Positions 28,740 through 37,929 of a DNA stretch of 64,000 nucleotides are shown piece by piece (within the stretch, counting starts at the first letter, position 1; every line of letters begins with the position of its first letter). Where the stretch lies: contig NZ_KN676113.1 in assembly GCF_000802185.1 (NCBI RefSeq), forward strand, positions 1,018,372-1,082,371. Reading direction: 5' to 3'. The stretch comes from Belnapia sp. F-4-1 (GTDB lineage Bacteria; Pseudomonadota; Alphaproteobacteria; Acetobacterales; Acetobacteraceae). The translations under genes were made by a program, and so were the position numbers. Under the pieces are notes generated by a model. That model had not been told where the DNA came from and ran no database searches. It saw only the letters and a program-made list of their open reading frames with translations.

Positions 28740-29672
28740 TCAGCCCTCAAGCATCTGGAGGGCCGCAGCGACGCGCCGCCGGTTATCGTCTTCGAGAGGC
28801 ATAACGGGACGTGGCGGCTGTGCTTGGGTGAGGTTCAGCATGCTTGCCGCCGCATAGACCACCCGTAAGCTGCTGAGCTTCTTGAAAAGTGCCCAAAGTG
28901 GCTCAAACCTGGCGTTCAAGCGCGCCACCTCGTCTTCATCTCCTGCCTGAGCCGCGCGAAGGAGCTTCAGGGTCGGCTCCGGCAGCAGCCCGCCGACGAC
29001 GCTGTACCAGGCGTCGCCACCGGCCAACACGGCAGCCGGGGCATTCCAATCACCACTGTAGCCGATGGCGAAGGCGCCAAGGATCCTGGCGCGGAGCTCC
29101 TCGTGCCGCAGGCGTGCTTCCGAGGGTGAAGGTGCCGGGTTCTTCACGGCGAGCACTGTGGGAAGCTGCGCCAGTCGCGCCACCAGGGCGTCGGAGAAGG
29201 TGAAGTGGGTCGTCCCGGGATTGTTGTAGATGCAAAGGGGCAGCGGCGTCGCTTCCGCAACGGCGACGAAGTGCTGGTAGACCTCCTCCTCGGTGAGTGG
29301 AGTGTAGGACACCGGGGCCAGGAGGAGGCCGTCCGCTCCAGCAGCTTCCGCATCTCGCGCCAGATCCCGCGCGTCATCGGTCCGGAGCGCCCCGACACCC
29401 ACAATCAGCGGAACCCGGCCGCTCAGCGACGCCGACACGGCTTCGACGGCGCGGCGACGCTCGGCGCGGGTAAGATAGGCATAGGTTCCGGTGCTGCCCA
29501 GCAGGCCGATGGAGTCCACCTCCGCCGCGGCGAGGCGCTGCACCAAGCGCACCAGGCCGTCGGTGTCGACATGGCCAGCAGGGTCAGCAGGCGTGATGGG
29601 AAATGCGGAGAGGCCGCGGAACATCCCGGGCGCGTATGGCGTCGTCTGGCTCATCTGGATCGCGAGGCTCAT
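28740..29672 (-). CDS. Dihydrodipicolinate synthase/N-acetylneuraminate lyase family protein
   Basis: 310 residues. ATG 29672 is chosen because it overlaps the upstream stop as ATGA. TIM-barrel aldolase marks: GSTGTY at 59-64 (GTTGE site in DapA), Tyr149 in YNNPGTT, and the Schiff-base lysine Lys177 in VLAVKNPA. Such enzymes cleave or condense pyruvate with an aldehyde. True DapA is usually found with lysine genes, and the YNNPG variant and PaiB/MocR context point to a catabolic or specialised aldolase. Product unknown. Confidence 0.88.
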   Translation of the reverse strand: MSLAIQMSQTTPYAPGMFRGLSAFPITPADPAGHVDTDGLVRLVQRLAAAEVDSIGLLGSTGTYAYLTRAERRRAVEAVSASLSGRVPLIVGVGALRTDDARDLARDAEAAGADGLLLAPVSYTPLTEEEVYQHFVAVAEATPLPLCIYNNPGTTHFTFSDALVARLAQLPTVLAVKNPAPSPSEARLRHEELRARILGAFAIGYSGDWNAPAAVLAGGDAWYSVVGGLLPEPTLKLLRAAQAGDEDEVARLNARFEPLWALFKKLSSLRVVYAAASMLNLTQAQPPRPVMPLEDDNRRRVAAALQMLEG

Positions 29673-30295
29673 CCAACTGGGATCATCGTTGCCACGTAGC
29701 GGTCCGACGCGCGCTGGCTGGCCACGAGCCCGGCAGCCACGCCCGCACGATCCTGCACGCTGCGGTTCTGGCTCATCTTCCGCTTGCCTTCGAGGCGTGT
29801 GATCGGCAGCCGCAGGCCGACGATCCCCCGCAACTGAGCGCGGACGAAGGCTTCCGGTGCTTCCATCACGGCCCACGGCTTAGCCTGGGATTGCTCATGC
29901 AGGTTCGTCAGTCGGGTGACGACCTCTAGCAGCCGGTCGGCATCCTCGAAGAACTCGACGGCACCGTAGGCGTGCACGGTGATGTAGTTCCAGGTCGGCA
30001 CGACTTTGTGGTGCTCCTGTTTGGTGGCGTACCAGGAGGGGCTGACGTAGGCGTCGGGACCCATGAACAGCGCCATGTCGTCGCCCGTCGGCGGAAGCTT
30101 CCACTGCGTGTTCGCCCGAGCCACATGGCCATAGAGGGTGCCGTAGGCGCCTTCCTCGGGCACCAGGAAGAGCGGCAGCGGCGTTGCAAGCAAGCCCTCG
30201 GTCGTCGCGGTGACGAGGTTCGCCAAGCGCGCCTCCCGCATTGTGCCGTGCAGGGCGGCGAGATCATCCACATGGAAGGCGGGCGGGACGTACAT
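29669..30295 (-). CDS. PaiB-like FMN-binding split-barrel protein
   Basis: 208 residues from MYVPPAFHVDD (30295); earlier in-frame ATGs (30325, 30343) are less likely because PaiB-family proteins begin MYxPxxF. Motifs: LPLFLVPEEGAYGTLYGHVARAN, written here as two parts LPLFLVPEEG and GTLYGHVARAN; YVSPSWYATK; VPTWNYITVHAYG; GLRLPITRLEGKRKMSQN split likewise as GLRLPITRLEG and KRKMSQN. The family has the pyridoxamine-oxidase fold and is named for a Bacillus regulator of degradative enzymes. Translationally coupled to the DapA-like gene and divergent from the MocR regulator 93 bp away. Confidence 0.88.
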   Translation of the reverse strand: MYVPPAFHVDDLAALHGTMREARLANLVTATTEGLLATPLPLFLVPEEGAYGTLYGHVARANTQWKLPPTGDDMALFMGPDAYVSPSWYATKQEHHKVVPTWNYITVHAYGAVEFFEDADRLLEVVTRLTNLHEQSQAKPWAVMEAPEAFVRAQLRGIVGLRLPITRLEGKRKMSQNRSVQDRAGVAAGLVASQRASDRYVATMIPVG

Positions 30296-30388
30296 CGGCT
30301 GGGCTCCCCAATCGTGCTGGAACATGCTCTGTCGATGGTCCACAAAGAACGTCCAGTTTCCTTGAAATGAAGTGGGCCAGTCACTGCA
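30296..30388. promoter_or_regulatory. Divergent promoter region of the PaiB-like and MocR genes
   Basis: A 93-bp gap between two divergent starts. MocR regulators commonly bind such intergenic regions and control both sides, so this is the expected operator location. No repeat clear enough to name was seen. Confidence 0.4.
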
Positions 30389-31846
30389 ATGAGGCCGGAA
30401 GCACCCACACCCGAGCGGGTCACACAGAGGATCAGCGAGACGATCAAGACCCAGATCGCCTCCGGCCTGCTTGGCCCGGGTGCCCGGCTGCCCTCCACCC
30501 GGTCACTGGCGGCGGAGTGGGGCGTCTCGCGGACGACGGTGACGGCCGCCTACGAGCAACTCATCGCGGAAGGTTACCTAGAGACGCGCCAGGGCGCCCT
30601 GGCGCAGGTGGCGAGGGACCTTGGCCAAGCTTCGCCTCTGCCAGGACAACCCACCACTCGCGCAGCCCCTGACCGTCTGTCGGCCTTTGGGCAGAGACTG
30701 GCGGCCTTTCCACTTCCCCCGCTCGCCGGTCCGATGCGGTTGACAGTGGATTTTCGATACGGGGATTTGGCGGCCGACGACTTTCCGGTGCTCGCCTGGA
30801 GGAAGGCAGTCACCGGCGTGCTACTGCGCCGAAGACCGCGCCTCCGGTATGAGGACCCCAGCGGCTTGCCCGGTCTGCGGACTGCCTTGCAGGGATACCT
30901 GTGGAGGGCGCGTGGTCTACGCTGCGAACCGGGGCAGGTCATCGTGGTCAGCGGCTCGCAGCAGGGCCTCGACCTCTGCGCGCGACTGCTGCTCGATCCG
31001 GGCGATCAAGCCGTGATCGAGAACCCGGGCTACAACCTCGCGCGCCAAGTCTTCCTGGCCGTCGGGGCAGAGGTCGTTCCTATTACGGTGGATCGGGACG
31101 GCATGCGGACGGAGAGCCTACCTCCGGCCCGGCTGGCCTATGTCACGCCATCGCACCAGTTTCCCCTCGGGGGCGTCATGTCGGTTGGCCGTCGGCGGGA
31201 GCTTCTCGCCTGGGCAAGGCACACGGGCGCCCATGTCATCGAGGACGACTACGACAGCGAGTATCGCTATGATATCGCCCCGGTCCCGACGGTCCAGGCC
31301 ATGGATGGCGCCGGGCGGGTCATCTATCTCGGCACGGTCTCCAAGACGCTCTCACCGACGCTGCGCCTCGGCTACCTCGTGGTCCCGGTGGCACTGGCGG
31401 ACGCCTTCGCCCAGGCGAAGCGGCTGGCGGACCGGCACGCGCCCGGCCTGGAACAGGAAGCCCTGGCAAACCTGATTGAGAGCGGCTCCTACGAGCGGCA
31501 TGTCCGGCGCGTGCGCCGCCGCAATGGTGAGCGGCGCGCTGCCCTGCTGGCGGCGCTGTCGGCCAACCTGGGCGATGCAGTGATCGTGGTTGGCGTTGAT
31601 GCAGGGCTGCACGTCGTCGCCTGGCTGAACGGCATCCCCCGCGCGGCCGAGGAGGACTTCGCCCGGCAGGCGGCCAGTGCCGGTCTGGGCATCTATCCGA
31701 TCAGCCCATTGTACGACCGCACGGGAGGCGCCTTGCGCCCGGGTTGTGCCGGACTCGTCCTTGGCTATGCAGCCCTCTCTGTGGCGAGCATCGAGAAGGG
31801 CGTCGGGTTGCTGGCCGAGCTAACCCGCTCGTACAAGCAGGGTTGA
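30389..31846 (+). CDS. MocR/PdxR-family regulator (GntR HTH fused to aminotransferase fold)
   Basis: 485 residues. The N-terminal winged helix (about 10-70: RLPSTRSLAAEWGVSRTTV in pieces RLPSTRSLAAE and WGVSRTTVTAAYEQL) is followed by a fold-type I aminotransferase domain. It has VVSGSQQGLDL, ENPGYN, the DDYDSEYRY motif and the PLP-binding Lys319 in GTVSKTLSP. MocR proteins sense PLP, GABA or other amines and act as transcription factors rather than enzymes. Located divergently from paiB-like/dapA-like/lysE, its probable targets. Confidence 0.92.
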   Translation: MRPEAPTPERVTQRISETIKTQIASGLLGPGARLPSTRSLAAEWGVSRTTVTAAYEQLIAEGYLETRQGALAQVARDLGQASPLPGQPTTRAAPDRLSAFGQRLAAFPLPPLAGPMRLTVDFRYGDLAADDFPVLAWRKAVTGVLLRRRPRLRYEDPSGLPGLRTALQGYLWRARGLRCEPGQVIVVSGSQQGLDLCARLLLDPGDQAVIENPGYNLARQVFLAVGAEVVPITVDRDGMRTESLPPARLAYVTPSHQFPLGGVMSVGRRRELLAWARHTGAHVIEDDYDSEYRYDIAPVPTVQAMDGAGRVIYLGTVSKTLSPTLRLGYLVVPVALADAFAQAKRLADRHAPGLEQEALANLIESGSYERHVRRVRRRNGERRAALLAALSANLGDAVIVVGVDAGLHVVAWLNGIPRAAEEDFARQAASAGLGIYPISPLYDRTGGALRPGCAGLVLGYAALSVASIEKGVGLLAELTRSYKQG

Positions 31847-32200
31847 GCGCGGTTGGTGACGTCCACGCCAACAACCTAGTGAAGACTCTAAGGACGGCCG
31901 TTAAGGAGGGCAACGCTGCGAAGGATCGCGCCGAGTTGGCTCGCCGCTGGAGCGCCGGAACTGTCCGGCGGGGCACTCGGTCTCGCCGAGTGGCTGAAGC
32001 AGGAATGCGCACTTTTATCCGGGTTGGCCACTTCAACGCCCATCAGCGGCGAGGGACATGGCTGGCCGGGCACTCCGCGTGCCGCCTTGTTTCCTCGGCG
32101 GCCTCAGGGCTGATGCCAGCGACCTCCCAAAGAGAGGACCGAGCCGCCATCCGTCGGGCGGCTCGGGCGGGCAGCAGCAGCGATGCCGCCCCGGCCGAAG
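31847..32200. other. Intergenic region between convergent MocR and MFS genes
   Basis: No gene supported in 354 bp. Contains the hairpin at 32140-32165. Confidence 0.45.
32140..32165 (-). terminator. Hairpin downstream of the MFS gene
   Basis: CGAGCCGCC (32140-32148) and GGCGGCTCG (32157-32165) form a perfect 9-bp stem with an 8-base loop, 36 bases after the MFS stop. No U-tract. Confidence 0.5.
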
Positions 32201-33361
32201 CTACACTTGGCGAGGTCGGGATCGACGCCGATGCGTTGCGATGCCGACGGTCGCGGTGGTGACCACCATCAGGCCAGCGACAGCCATCAGCGCCACAGAC
32301 ATCGAGGACATGGTCAGGATCGCGCTGGCAAAGATGACCCCGGAGGAGTTGGCGGTACGCAGCAGGGCGAAGACTTCGGCGCGCCTTTGCGGAGGAGCTA
32401 GGGTGTCCAGGATGAGCGAGTAGTAGGTGCCCAGCGGGGCCAGAACAGAACCAACCAGCACGGCACCGAGAACCGTCGTGGCCAACGAATGCTCCATAGC
32501 CACGAGTGCGGCACCCAGGGTCATGACGGACAACTGGACCACCACGGCCTTTCGCGTGGCCATGCGGTTGCGCAGGCTGACCCAGATCCCGCCAGCCACG
32601 GAGGCCAGACACAGCGGGACAGTGAACAGGAAGGCTAGCGCCGGTTCGTAGCCAAACCGCAGCGCCAGCGCGACGGCACCGATCTCGATGGACGCCACCG
32701 TGGCTCCGCTTGCCGCGGAACACATGAGCCAGAGCAGGATGGACGGGCTGAGCACCGCTCCCCCGGCGTGGAGCACACCCTCGATGGGACTGGAGCGGGT
32801 CTGCGGCATCAGCAGCATTGGGACGGCGCCCAAAGCCGCGATCGCCAGGACGGCGAAGACCGGCGAGATCGTGCCCAGGCCGGAGGCCGCCACCGGCGCC
32901 AGCACGAAAGTCAACTCGTTGAGCGTGGCCGCGATGCCGAGGGCACGTGGGAGCCGCGCGGCAGGCGTCAGCCAGTTCAGCACCGAGCGGAGATACCCGT
33001 GGGCCGCACCATTCACGGAGCCCCCGACTGCCGCGGCCAGGATGAGCCAGATGAGCGGCGCCCCTCCTGCCGCCAGGGCGGCAATTAGGACCAGGGCCGC
33101 AGTGCGGATACCCACCAGCAGTCTCAGGAACGTCGCTGCTGGCAGGTTCCTGCCGATCCGAGCGATGGGAACCGCCCCGACCACCTGGGCCAATGTCATG
33201 GCCAGGATGATCGCCGCGCCGCGGCTGGCGTCCCCGGTGAGGCTCAGCGCGACCAGGGAGAACGCGATGGGACCTGCCGCTTGCGGAACGCTGAAGGTGG
33301 CCGACGACACAAACCAGCGGAACAGCCGCCAGCGGTCGGATGCCCCGTCGTCAGGGCGCAT
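32201..33361 (-). CDS. MFS-type membrane transporter
   Basis: 386 residues with about 12 hydrophobic helices, no signal peptide, Arg-rich C-terminus. General features of the major facilitator superfamily, but the classic loop 2-3 motif is weak (ARIGRNLPAAT). Its ATG directly follows the stop of the dehydratase-like gene (TGA-ATG), so the two are co-translated. That pairing suggests import or export of the hydroxy-amino acid (or related compound) handled by the enzyme. Substrate unproven. Confidence 0.85.
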   Translation of the reverse strand: MRPDDGASDRWRLFRWFVSSATFSVPQAAGPIAFSLVALSLTGDASRGAAIILAMTLAQVVGAVPIARIGRNLPAATFLRLLVGIRTAALVLIAALAAGGAPLIWLILAAAVGGSVNGAAHGYLRSVLNWLTPAARLPRALGIAATLNELTFVLAPVAASGLGTISPVFAVLAIAALGAVPMLLMPQTRSSPIEGVLHAGGAVLSPSILLWLMCSAASGATVASIEIGAVALALRFGYEPALAFLFTVPLCLASVAGGIWVSLRNRMATRKAVVVQLSVMTLGAALVAMEHSLATTVLGAVLVGSVLAPLGTYYSLILDTLAPPQRRAEVFALLRTANSSGVIFASAILTMSSMSVALMAVAGLMVVTTATVGIATHRRRSRPRQV

Positions 33362-34333
33362 TCATGTGCCAGCCGTCGCGCTCGATAGGGCAGCCACGTA
33401 CTTGGACGGCGTGATGTTACGGCCGCACAGCACGACGGCGACCTTCTTGCCCCTGAACTCATCTGCCAGGCGGATCAGCCCGGCGAGCGCCACCCCAGCC
33501 GCGCCCTCGACCATCCAGCGGTCATGCTCGGCCAGCAGCCACATGGCGCGCTTGATCTCCCGCTCGCTCACCGCGACGCGCCTGTCCATGGTCTGGGCGC
33601 AAAGGTCGAGCGTGACTGAACCCGGCTCGATGCCGCCCGCCGTGCCGTCGGAGATGGTGTCCGTCTCAGGCACGTCGTGGATGTATCCGGCCTCCAGCGC
33701 CTGCATCAGGCAGGGCGACGCTTCCGGCCAGCACCCGACGACCAACGCCCCAACGCCGCGGCCTTTTAGTGCCGTGCCGATTCCGCTCACCAGTCCGCCG
33801 CCTCCGACTGCCACGAAGACGGCGTCGAGGTCCGGTGCACGGTTAGCCAGTTCGAGCCCGATCGTGCCCTGGCCCGCGATGACCGAAAGATCGTTGTAGG
33901 GCGATACGAACAGCCGTCCGCTTGCCTCCGCCTCCCTTCGAGCAGCGAGTTCGACCTCAAGGCTGGATTCCTCCAGCAGTTGGAGTTCGGCGCCGTAGCC
34001 GCGGATCGCGGCCAGCTTAGCGGGGGATGCCGTGGACGTGGCATAGACGGTCACCCGCACCCCAGCGTGGCGCCCCGCGAGGGCCACGGCTTGGCCGTGG
34101 TTGCCCGAGGAGGCCGTCACAACGCCGCGGCGGCGCTGGTCCTCGTTGAGCAGCCGGATGGCGTTGGCGGCGCCCCGGTACTTGAAGGAGCCGGTGGTTT
34201 GCAGGTGCTCGGCTTTCAGCAGCACCTCGCAGCCCAGCAGGTCGGATAGGCCGAAGCTCGGTAGCAGTGGCGTTTCCAGCATCTCGGCCGGGCGCTGCTC
34301 CAACGCCTCGACGATGTTGTCGATGAGCGACAT
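33362..34333 (-). CDS. PLP-dependent threonine/serine dehydratase-like enzyme
   Basis: 323 residues, fold-type II PLP enzyme. Lys51 in TTGSFKYRGA is the PLP-binding lysine; SSGNHGQA at about residue 94 binds the substrate carboxylate; GGGGLVSGIG near 177 binds the phosphate. It lacks the C-terminal regulatory (ACT-like) part of biosynthetic IlvA, so it resembles catabolic dehydratases, serine racemase or the ectoine-pathway EutB type. Immediately followed by the MFS gene. A divergent YheO-like PAS protein starts 67 bp away. Confidence 0.88.
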   Translation of the reverse strand: MSLIDNIVEALEQRPAEMLETPLLPSFGLSDLLGCEVLLKAEHLQTTGSFKYRGAANAIRLLNEDQRRRGVVTASSGNHGQAVALAGRHAGVRVTVYATSTASPAKLAAIRGYGAELQLLEESSLEVELAARREAEASGRLFVSPYNDLSVIAGQGTIGLELANRAPDLDAVFVAVGGGGLVSGIGTALKGRGVGALVVGCWPEASPCLMQALEAGYIHDVPETDTISDGTAGGIEPGSVTLDLCAQTMDRRVAVSEREIKRAMWLLAEHDRWMVEGAAGVALAGLIRLADEFRGKKVAVVLCGRNITPSKYVAALSSATAGT

Positions 34334-34400
34334 CGGAAACCGTCCCTTGTTTGGGTGGGGTGTCTATTCTAGGCGGCGTGTATCCACAAGGAGATGAGGC

Positions 34401-34766
34401 TTGGCTGAAATTGCGGCTCAGTACCGGATGCTCGCCGACGCCAGCGCCTCCTTGTTCGGGCCGCTGGTGGAGGTCGCCGTGCATGACCTCGAAGCGGACA
34501 CGATGGCTTACATCGCAAACCCTATGTCGCCGTGCGGGCTCGGCGAGCCTTCCCACTTCCGCTCGCTCGGCATGCCCGGCCGGAATGGCTTCACCGGGCC
34601 GTATGAAACGACCAATTGGGACGGGCGCCGCCCGAAGTCGGTGTCGGTCGTGTTGCCGGGCGCACCCGCCGTGATGCTGTGCATCAACACGGACGTGTCC
34701 TCGTTCGACACGTTGTGCGGCACGCTCGAGATCATCCTGAAGCCAGCGGCCCGCCGACGCTGGTAA
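34401..34766 (+). CDS. YheO-like PAS-domain protein without its DNA-binding half
   Basis: 121 residues. LFGPLVEVAVHDLEAD near the N-terminus and the Asp/Thr-rich end (CINTDVSSFDTL) match the PAS-like domain of YheO/DauR regulators, which continue for another about 100 residues into an HTH. Here the frame stops after KPAARRRW and no HTH follows. It may be a truncated regulator or a stand-alone ligand-binding protein. It is divergent from the dehydratase-like gene, the position expected for a regulator of it. Family assignment is moderate. Confidence 0.65.
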   Translation: MAEIAAQYRMLADASASLFGPLVEVAVHDLEADTMAYIANPMSPCGLGEPSHFRSLGMPGRNGFTGPYETTNWDGRRPKSVSVVLPGAPAVMLCINTDVSSFDTLCGTLEIILKPAARRRW

Positions 34767-34867
34767 TCAATCGCTTGTGGGGTTGGCTCGCCTCGAGTTG
34801 GCAGCCTTGTCGAGTGCTGCACAGCGGCGTGTGGCCCGATTGGGACGCCTCGAGGATCACAGGTCGG

Positions 34868-35515
34868 TCAGGACGCCGGATCCTTCCGATTGCCCTTCGA
34901 CACAATGAGCATGTCGGCATCCGGCAAGGGACGCTGTAGCTCCCTGGCGACTTCCCACGGTGCCTCCAACCAGGTGTCCATCTCGTCCGGCATCGTCAGC
35001 AACACCGGCATGGCCTTCGGATGAATAGCGCCTACTGTCTCGTTCGGGTCGCAGGTCAGGAATCCATAAAGCTCGTGCTCGCCCTCAACGGGATCGGCCT
35101 TGGTGCCGCGAACCCCGGTCCAGGTGGTCCAGATCCCCGCAAAGGCGAACAGGGGGCGCTCCTCCGACAACCCAAACCAGACCGGCGTCTTTTTGGGCTT
35201 GGTGTCCTCCCACTCGGAGAAGGACGTGACCGGCACCAGGCAGCGATGCGCCGGACCCAGCCAGCGGCGCCAGTGCGGGCTGCGGGTGTTGCGGATGTTG
35301 GTCACAGGGTGCCCGCCATACTGCTCCGGGCCGGGCATGCCCCAGCGCATCATGATGAGCTCACGCTCGCCATCCTCGGCCTGCCGCACAACCGGCGCCA
35401 TGCTGTCCGGATAGATGGCGGGCAGCGGTGGTAGGTTGCCGGTGCGGTCGCGCGTGGCCCCAGTGAGCCCCATGATCGCGCGCTGGTTGCTGGTCATGCT
35501 GTAGAGGTTGCACAT
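34868..35515 (-). CDS. SOS response-associated peptidase (SRAP; YedK/HMCES family)
   Basis: 215 residues. The catalytic Cys is residue 2 (MCNLYSM) and is exposed when Met1 is removed; Asn73 (NIRNTRS), Glu101 (SFSEWE) and His165 (HPKAMPVLL) complete the site. Family members form a covalent thiazolidine link with abasic sites in single-stranded DNA and protect replication forks. Length is normal. A small unknown gene (35525-35737) starts just upstream on the same strand, 9 bp away, suggesting an operon. Confidence 0.93.
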   Translation of the reverse strand: MCNLYSMTSNQRAIMGLTGATRDRTGNLPPLPAIYPDSMAPVVRQAEDGERELIMMRWGMPGPEQYGGHPVTNIRNTRSPHWRRWLGPAHRCLVPVTSFSEWEDTKPKKTPVWFGLSEERPLFAFAGIWTTWTGVRGTKADPVEGEHELYGFLTCDPNETVGAIHPKAMPVLLTMPDEMDTWLEAPWEVARELQRPLPDADMLIVSKGNRKDPAS

Positions 35516-35524
35516 GGGGCAGCT

Positions 35525-35737
35525 TCAGGAGCGCTTCTTCCTCACCCGCTTCTTGGGCGCGGCGTTGGTCAATGCCGCCGCCCAGGGGTCGGTGACCTGT
35601 TTGGTACCCTCTCGCATCGCGGCCGTCTGATGGCGCTTGGCTTGGCCGAGCATGACGCCCCGGGCGGCTCCGGCCCAGGCATTCGCCCCGCTGAGCATCA
35701 TGCTCATCAGCGGGTTCTTGGTCCACAGGTTGAACAT
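35525..35737 (-). CDS. Small basic protein next to the SRAP gene
   Basis: 70 residues from MFNLWTKNPLM (35737), favoured over an ATG at 35773. The middle is moderately hydrophobic and Met/Ala-rich; the end is KKRVRKKRS, strongly basic, consistent with nucleic-acid or membrane-surface contact. Family not recognised. Gap to the SRAP gene is only 9 bp. Confidence 0.65.
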   Translation of the reverse strand: MFNLWTKNPLMSMMLSGANAWAGAARGVMLGQAKRHQTAAMREGTKQVTDPWAAALTNAAPKKRVRKKRS

Positions 35738-35949
35738 GTCCGTCTCCTGGGGCGCCGACCGAGGGCCTCCCAACCTCGTCAGAAGCCAGCCCAGCGCTGA
35801 CAGTTGCCGAGACCCAAATGTTCTCTTAACGTTCCCCTACCTGAGCAGGAGACCCCTGTGGACCCGAGACAGCCTGAGCCTCTGCCCCTGCGAATACGGA
35901 CCGGCCACGCCGCGCCGCCATTTCGCATTCCCGCAGACGAGGTTCCAGC

Positions 35950-37929
35950 ATGTCCGCCGACCACGATGCAGTAGACGAGGATGGCTTAGTCGATAACGAC
36001 TTCCCGGACGGTGAGCCGGTTCCTGAAGCACCCAGGGCCGTGGACCCGGCCCGGATTGTAGCCCGCCTCGCCGTCCAATGCGCTCTGGCCGAACAGGGGG
36101 TCGATGCCGATGCCCTAGTCGGCGTCGTTGTCATCGAGGTGCCCAGTCCGGATTGGGTGTCGCCCGTCAGCATGGCCTGGCGGGACATCGCCAAGGTGCC
36201 CACCAAGCGGACGTCCAGCAGTAGGACAGGCGACATCGAGGTTCGGCCGGGCGAGTGGATGGTCTTTGACGCCGATGGCTCTGGATCACGCCACAGACCC
36301 AAATACGAGAACGAGCAGGTCGCGGAGAGCCTTTGGCAGGGCCAGAGCGTCCTCGGAGTGTCCCACGCGCCCGACCGGCTCCTGCCAGCGGACCTTCTCC
36401 GCGCTGCCGACCTGAGGCTCGTCCTGATGCCTCTAAACGCCGAAGACCTGATGGGTGTAGCCCAGTCGGTCACGTCCAGCACTACGGACCTGACGCTCGC
36501 CGTCGAGGTCTGCGCCGCCGTGTCGCCGGTGGTCCTGAGGCTGGCACGACGGTCAGGGCAGTCGGCCGAGGACTTCCTGCGGCGCGCCGAAGCTATCGTG
36601 GCTCGCGCTACCTCGAGAGCGTCGCGGCCCACACCTACGCTGGACGACCTCCCTGGCATGGATGCTGCGGTAGCCTGGGGACATGACCTCGCGCGCGACC
36701 TGGCGGCCTATGGCGCCGGTCGGCTCTCCTGGGCCGACATCGACCGCGGGTGCCTGCTCGCCGGTCCTCCCGGCACCGGCAAGACCACCTTCGCCCGCGC
36801 CCTGGCGGCGACCTGCGGCGTCCCGCTTGTCGTCGGCTCCTACTCGATGTGGCAGGCGTCGAGGGATGGGCACCTTGGCGATCTCCTCAAGGCAATGGCG
36901 GCGACTTTCGATGAGGCCAGGAAGGCGGCGCCCTCCATCCTATTCATCGACGAACTCGATAGCTTCTACAGTCGAACCGCCGACAGCCGTCACCGAGATT
37001 GGTGGGCCTCGGTTGTCGGCGCGCTGCTCGAGCACCTGGACGGCGTCGGCGGGCGCGAGGGCGTCGTGGTGGTTGGGGCCACCAACCATCCCGAGATGGT
37101 CGACCCGGCCATCACGCGATCAGGCCGTCTGGACCGCATCATCGCCGTCCCCCTCCCTGACCAGCGTGCTTTGGCAGGAATCCTTCGGGTTCACCTCGGT
37201 GACGACTTGGCAGGCGTCGACCTGACCCGGGCGGCGCTGCTCGCTTTGGGCGGCACGGGTGCTGATTGCGAGCGCTGGGCCCGCGGCGCCCGGCGGCGGG
37301 CGCGCAAGGCCGGGCGCCCGATGACGCTCGACGACCTGCTGGCGGAGATCCGGGGTGCCGGTCAGATGTCACCTGTGGGTGCCCGGCGGATCGCGGCGGT
37401 GCACGAGGCCGGGCATGCCCTGATGCAGGTGCTGGAGCAGCCGGGCACCCTGCAACACGTCTCCATCCGTGAGGATGACCAGAGCGGCGGGCATACGGCC
37501 GTCGATACCCCGAGCGGCGACGTCACCGAAGCTTGGCTCAGCATGCACCTGCGCCGGTTTCTGGCTGGCCGGGCTGCGGAGGAGGTGGTGCTCGGGCAGG
37601 TGACGGGTGGCTCCGGAGGGCCGATCCACAGTGACCTGGGGAGGGCGACCTGGCTGGCCGCCAACGCCGAGACGGCGATGGGCATGTCCGCACGGCCATT
37701 GCTTTGGCTCGGCCTCTGGAACGAGCGGGACCTCGCTACCCTGCTGATGAACCGGCCGGATCTAGCGCGGCGGGTCGAGACGCGGCTCAACGCCGCCTAT
37801 GAGGAGGTCTGCCGCCGATTGCGGGAGCACCGGCCCGCACTGGATTCTCTGGAGGCGGGACTGCTGGAGCGGGAGGTGCTGACCGGCACCGAAGTGGAGG
37901 CAATCGTGCTGACTGAGAGGAAGGCATGA
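35950..37929 (+). CDS. Soluble FtsH-like AAA+ ATP-dependent zinc protease (M41-type)
   Basis: 659 residues. An N-terminal region of about 230 residues of unknown fold is followed by an AAA+ domain: GPPGTGKT (272-279), LFIDELDS (331-338) and arginine-finger region RSGRLDR (about 390-396). Next comes an M41 peptidase domain with HEAGH (485-489) and a likely third zinc ligand Asp562 (SDLGRAT). FtsH normally has two N-terminal membrane helices; none is visible here, so the protein should be cytosolic or membrane-associated through partners. Its stop overlaps the next start (ATGA, 37926-37929), coupling it to two DUF2384 proteins. Likely role: unfolding and degrading a specific protein, possibly one presented by these partners (inference). 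Confidence 0.92.
   Translation: MSADHDAVDEDGLVDNDFPDGEPVPEAPRAVDPARIVARLAVQCALAEQGVDADALVGVVVIEVPSPDWVSPVSMAWRDIAKVPTKRTSSSRTGDIEVRPGEWMVFDADGSGSRHRPKYENEQVAESLWQGQSVLGVSHAPDRLLPADLLRAADLRLVLMPLNAEDLMGVAQSVTSSTTDLTLAVEVCAAVSPVVLRLARRSGQSAEDFLRRAEAIVARATSRASRPTPTLDDLPGMDAAVAWGHDLARDLAAYGAGRLSWADIDRGCLLAGPPGTGKTTFARALAATCGVPLVVGSYSMWQASRDGHLGDLLKAMAATFDEARKAAPSILFIDELDSFYSRTADSRHRDWWASVVGALLEHLDGVGGREGVVVVGATNHPEMVDPAITRSGRLDRIIAVPLPDQRALAGILRVHLGDDLAGVDLTRAALLALGGTGADCERWARGARRRARKAGRPMTLDDLLAEIRGAGQMSPVGARRIAAVHEAGHALMQVLEQPGTLQHVSIREDDQSGGHTAVDTPSGDVTEAWLSMHLRRFLAGRAAEEVVLGQVTGGSGGPIHSDLGRATWLAANAETAMGMSARPLLWLGLWNERDLATLLMNRPDLARRVETRLNAAYEEVCRRLREHRPALDSLEAGLLEREVLTGTEVEAIVLTERKA

Noticed and set aside
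29673-29876. N-terminal extension of the DapA-like protein (68 residues)
   Set aside because: Antisense-like, Arg/Pro-rich and overlapping the PaiB-like gene; the ATGA-coupled ATG at 29672 is the better start.
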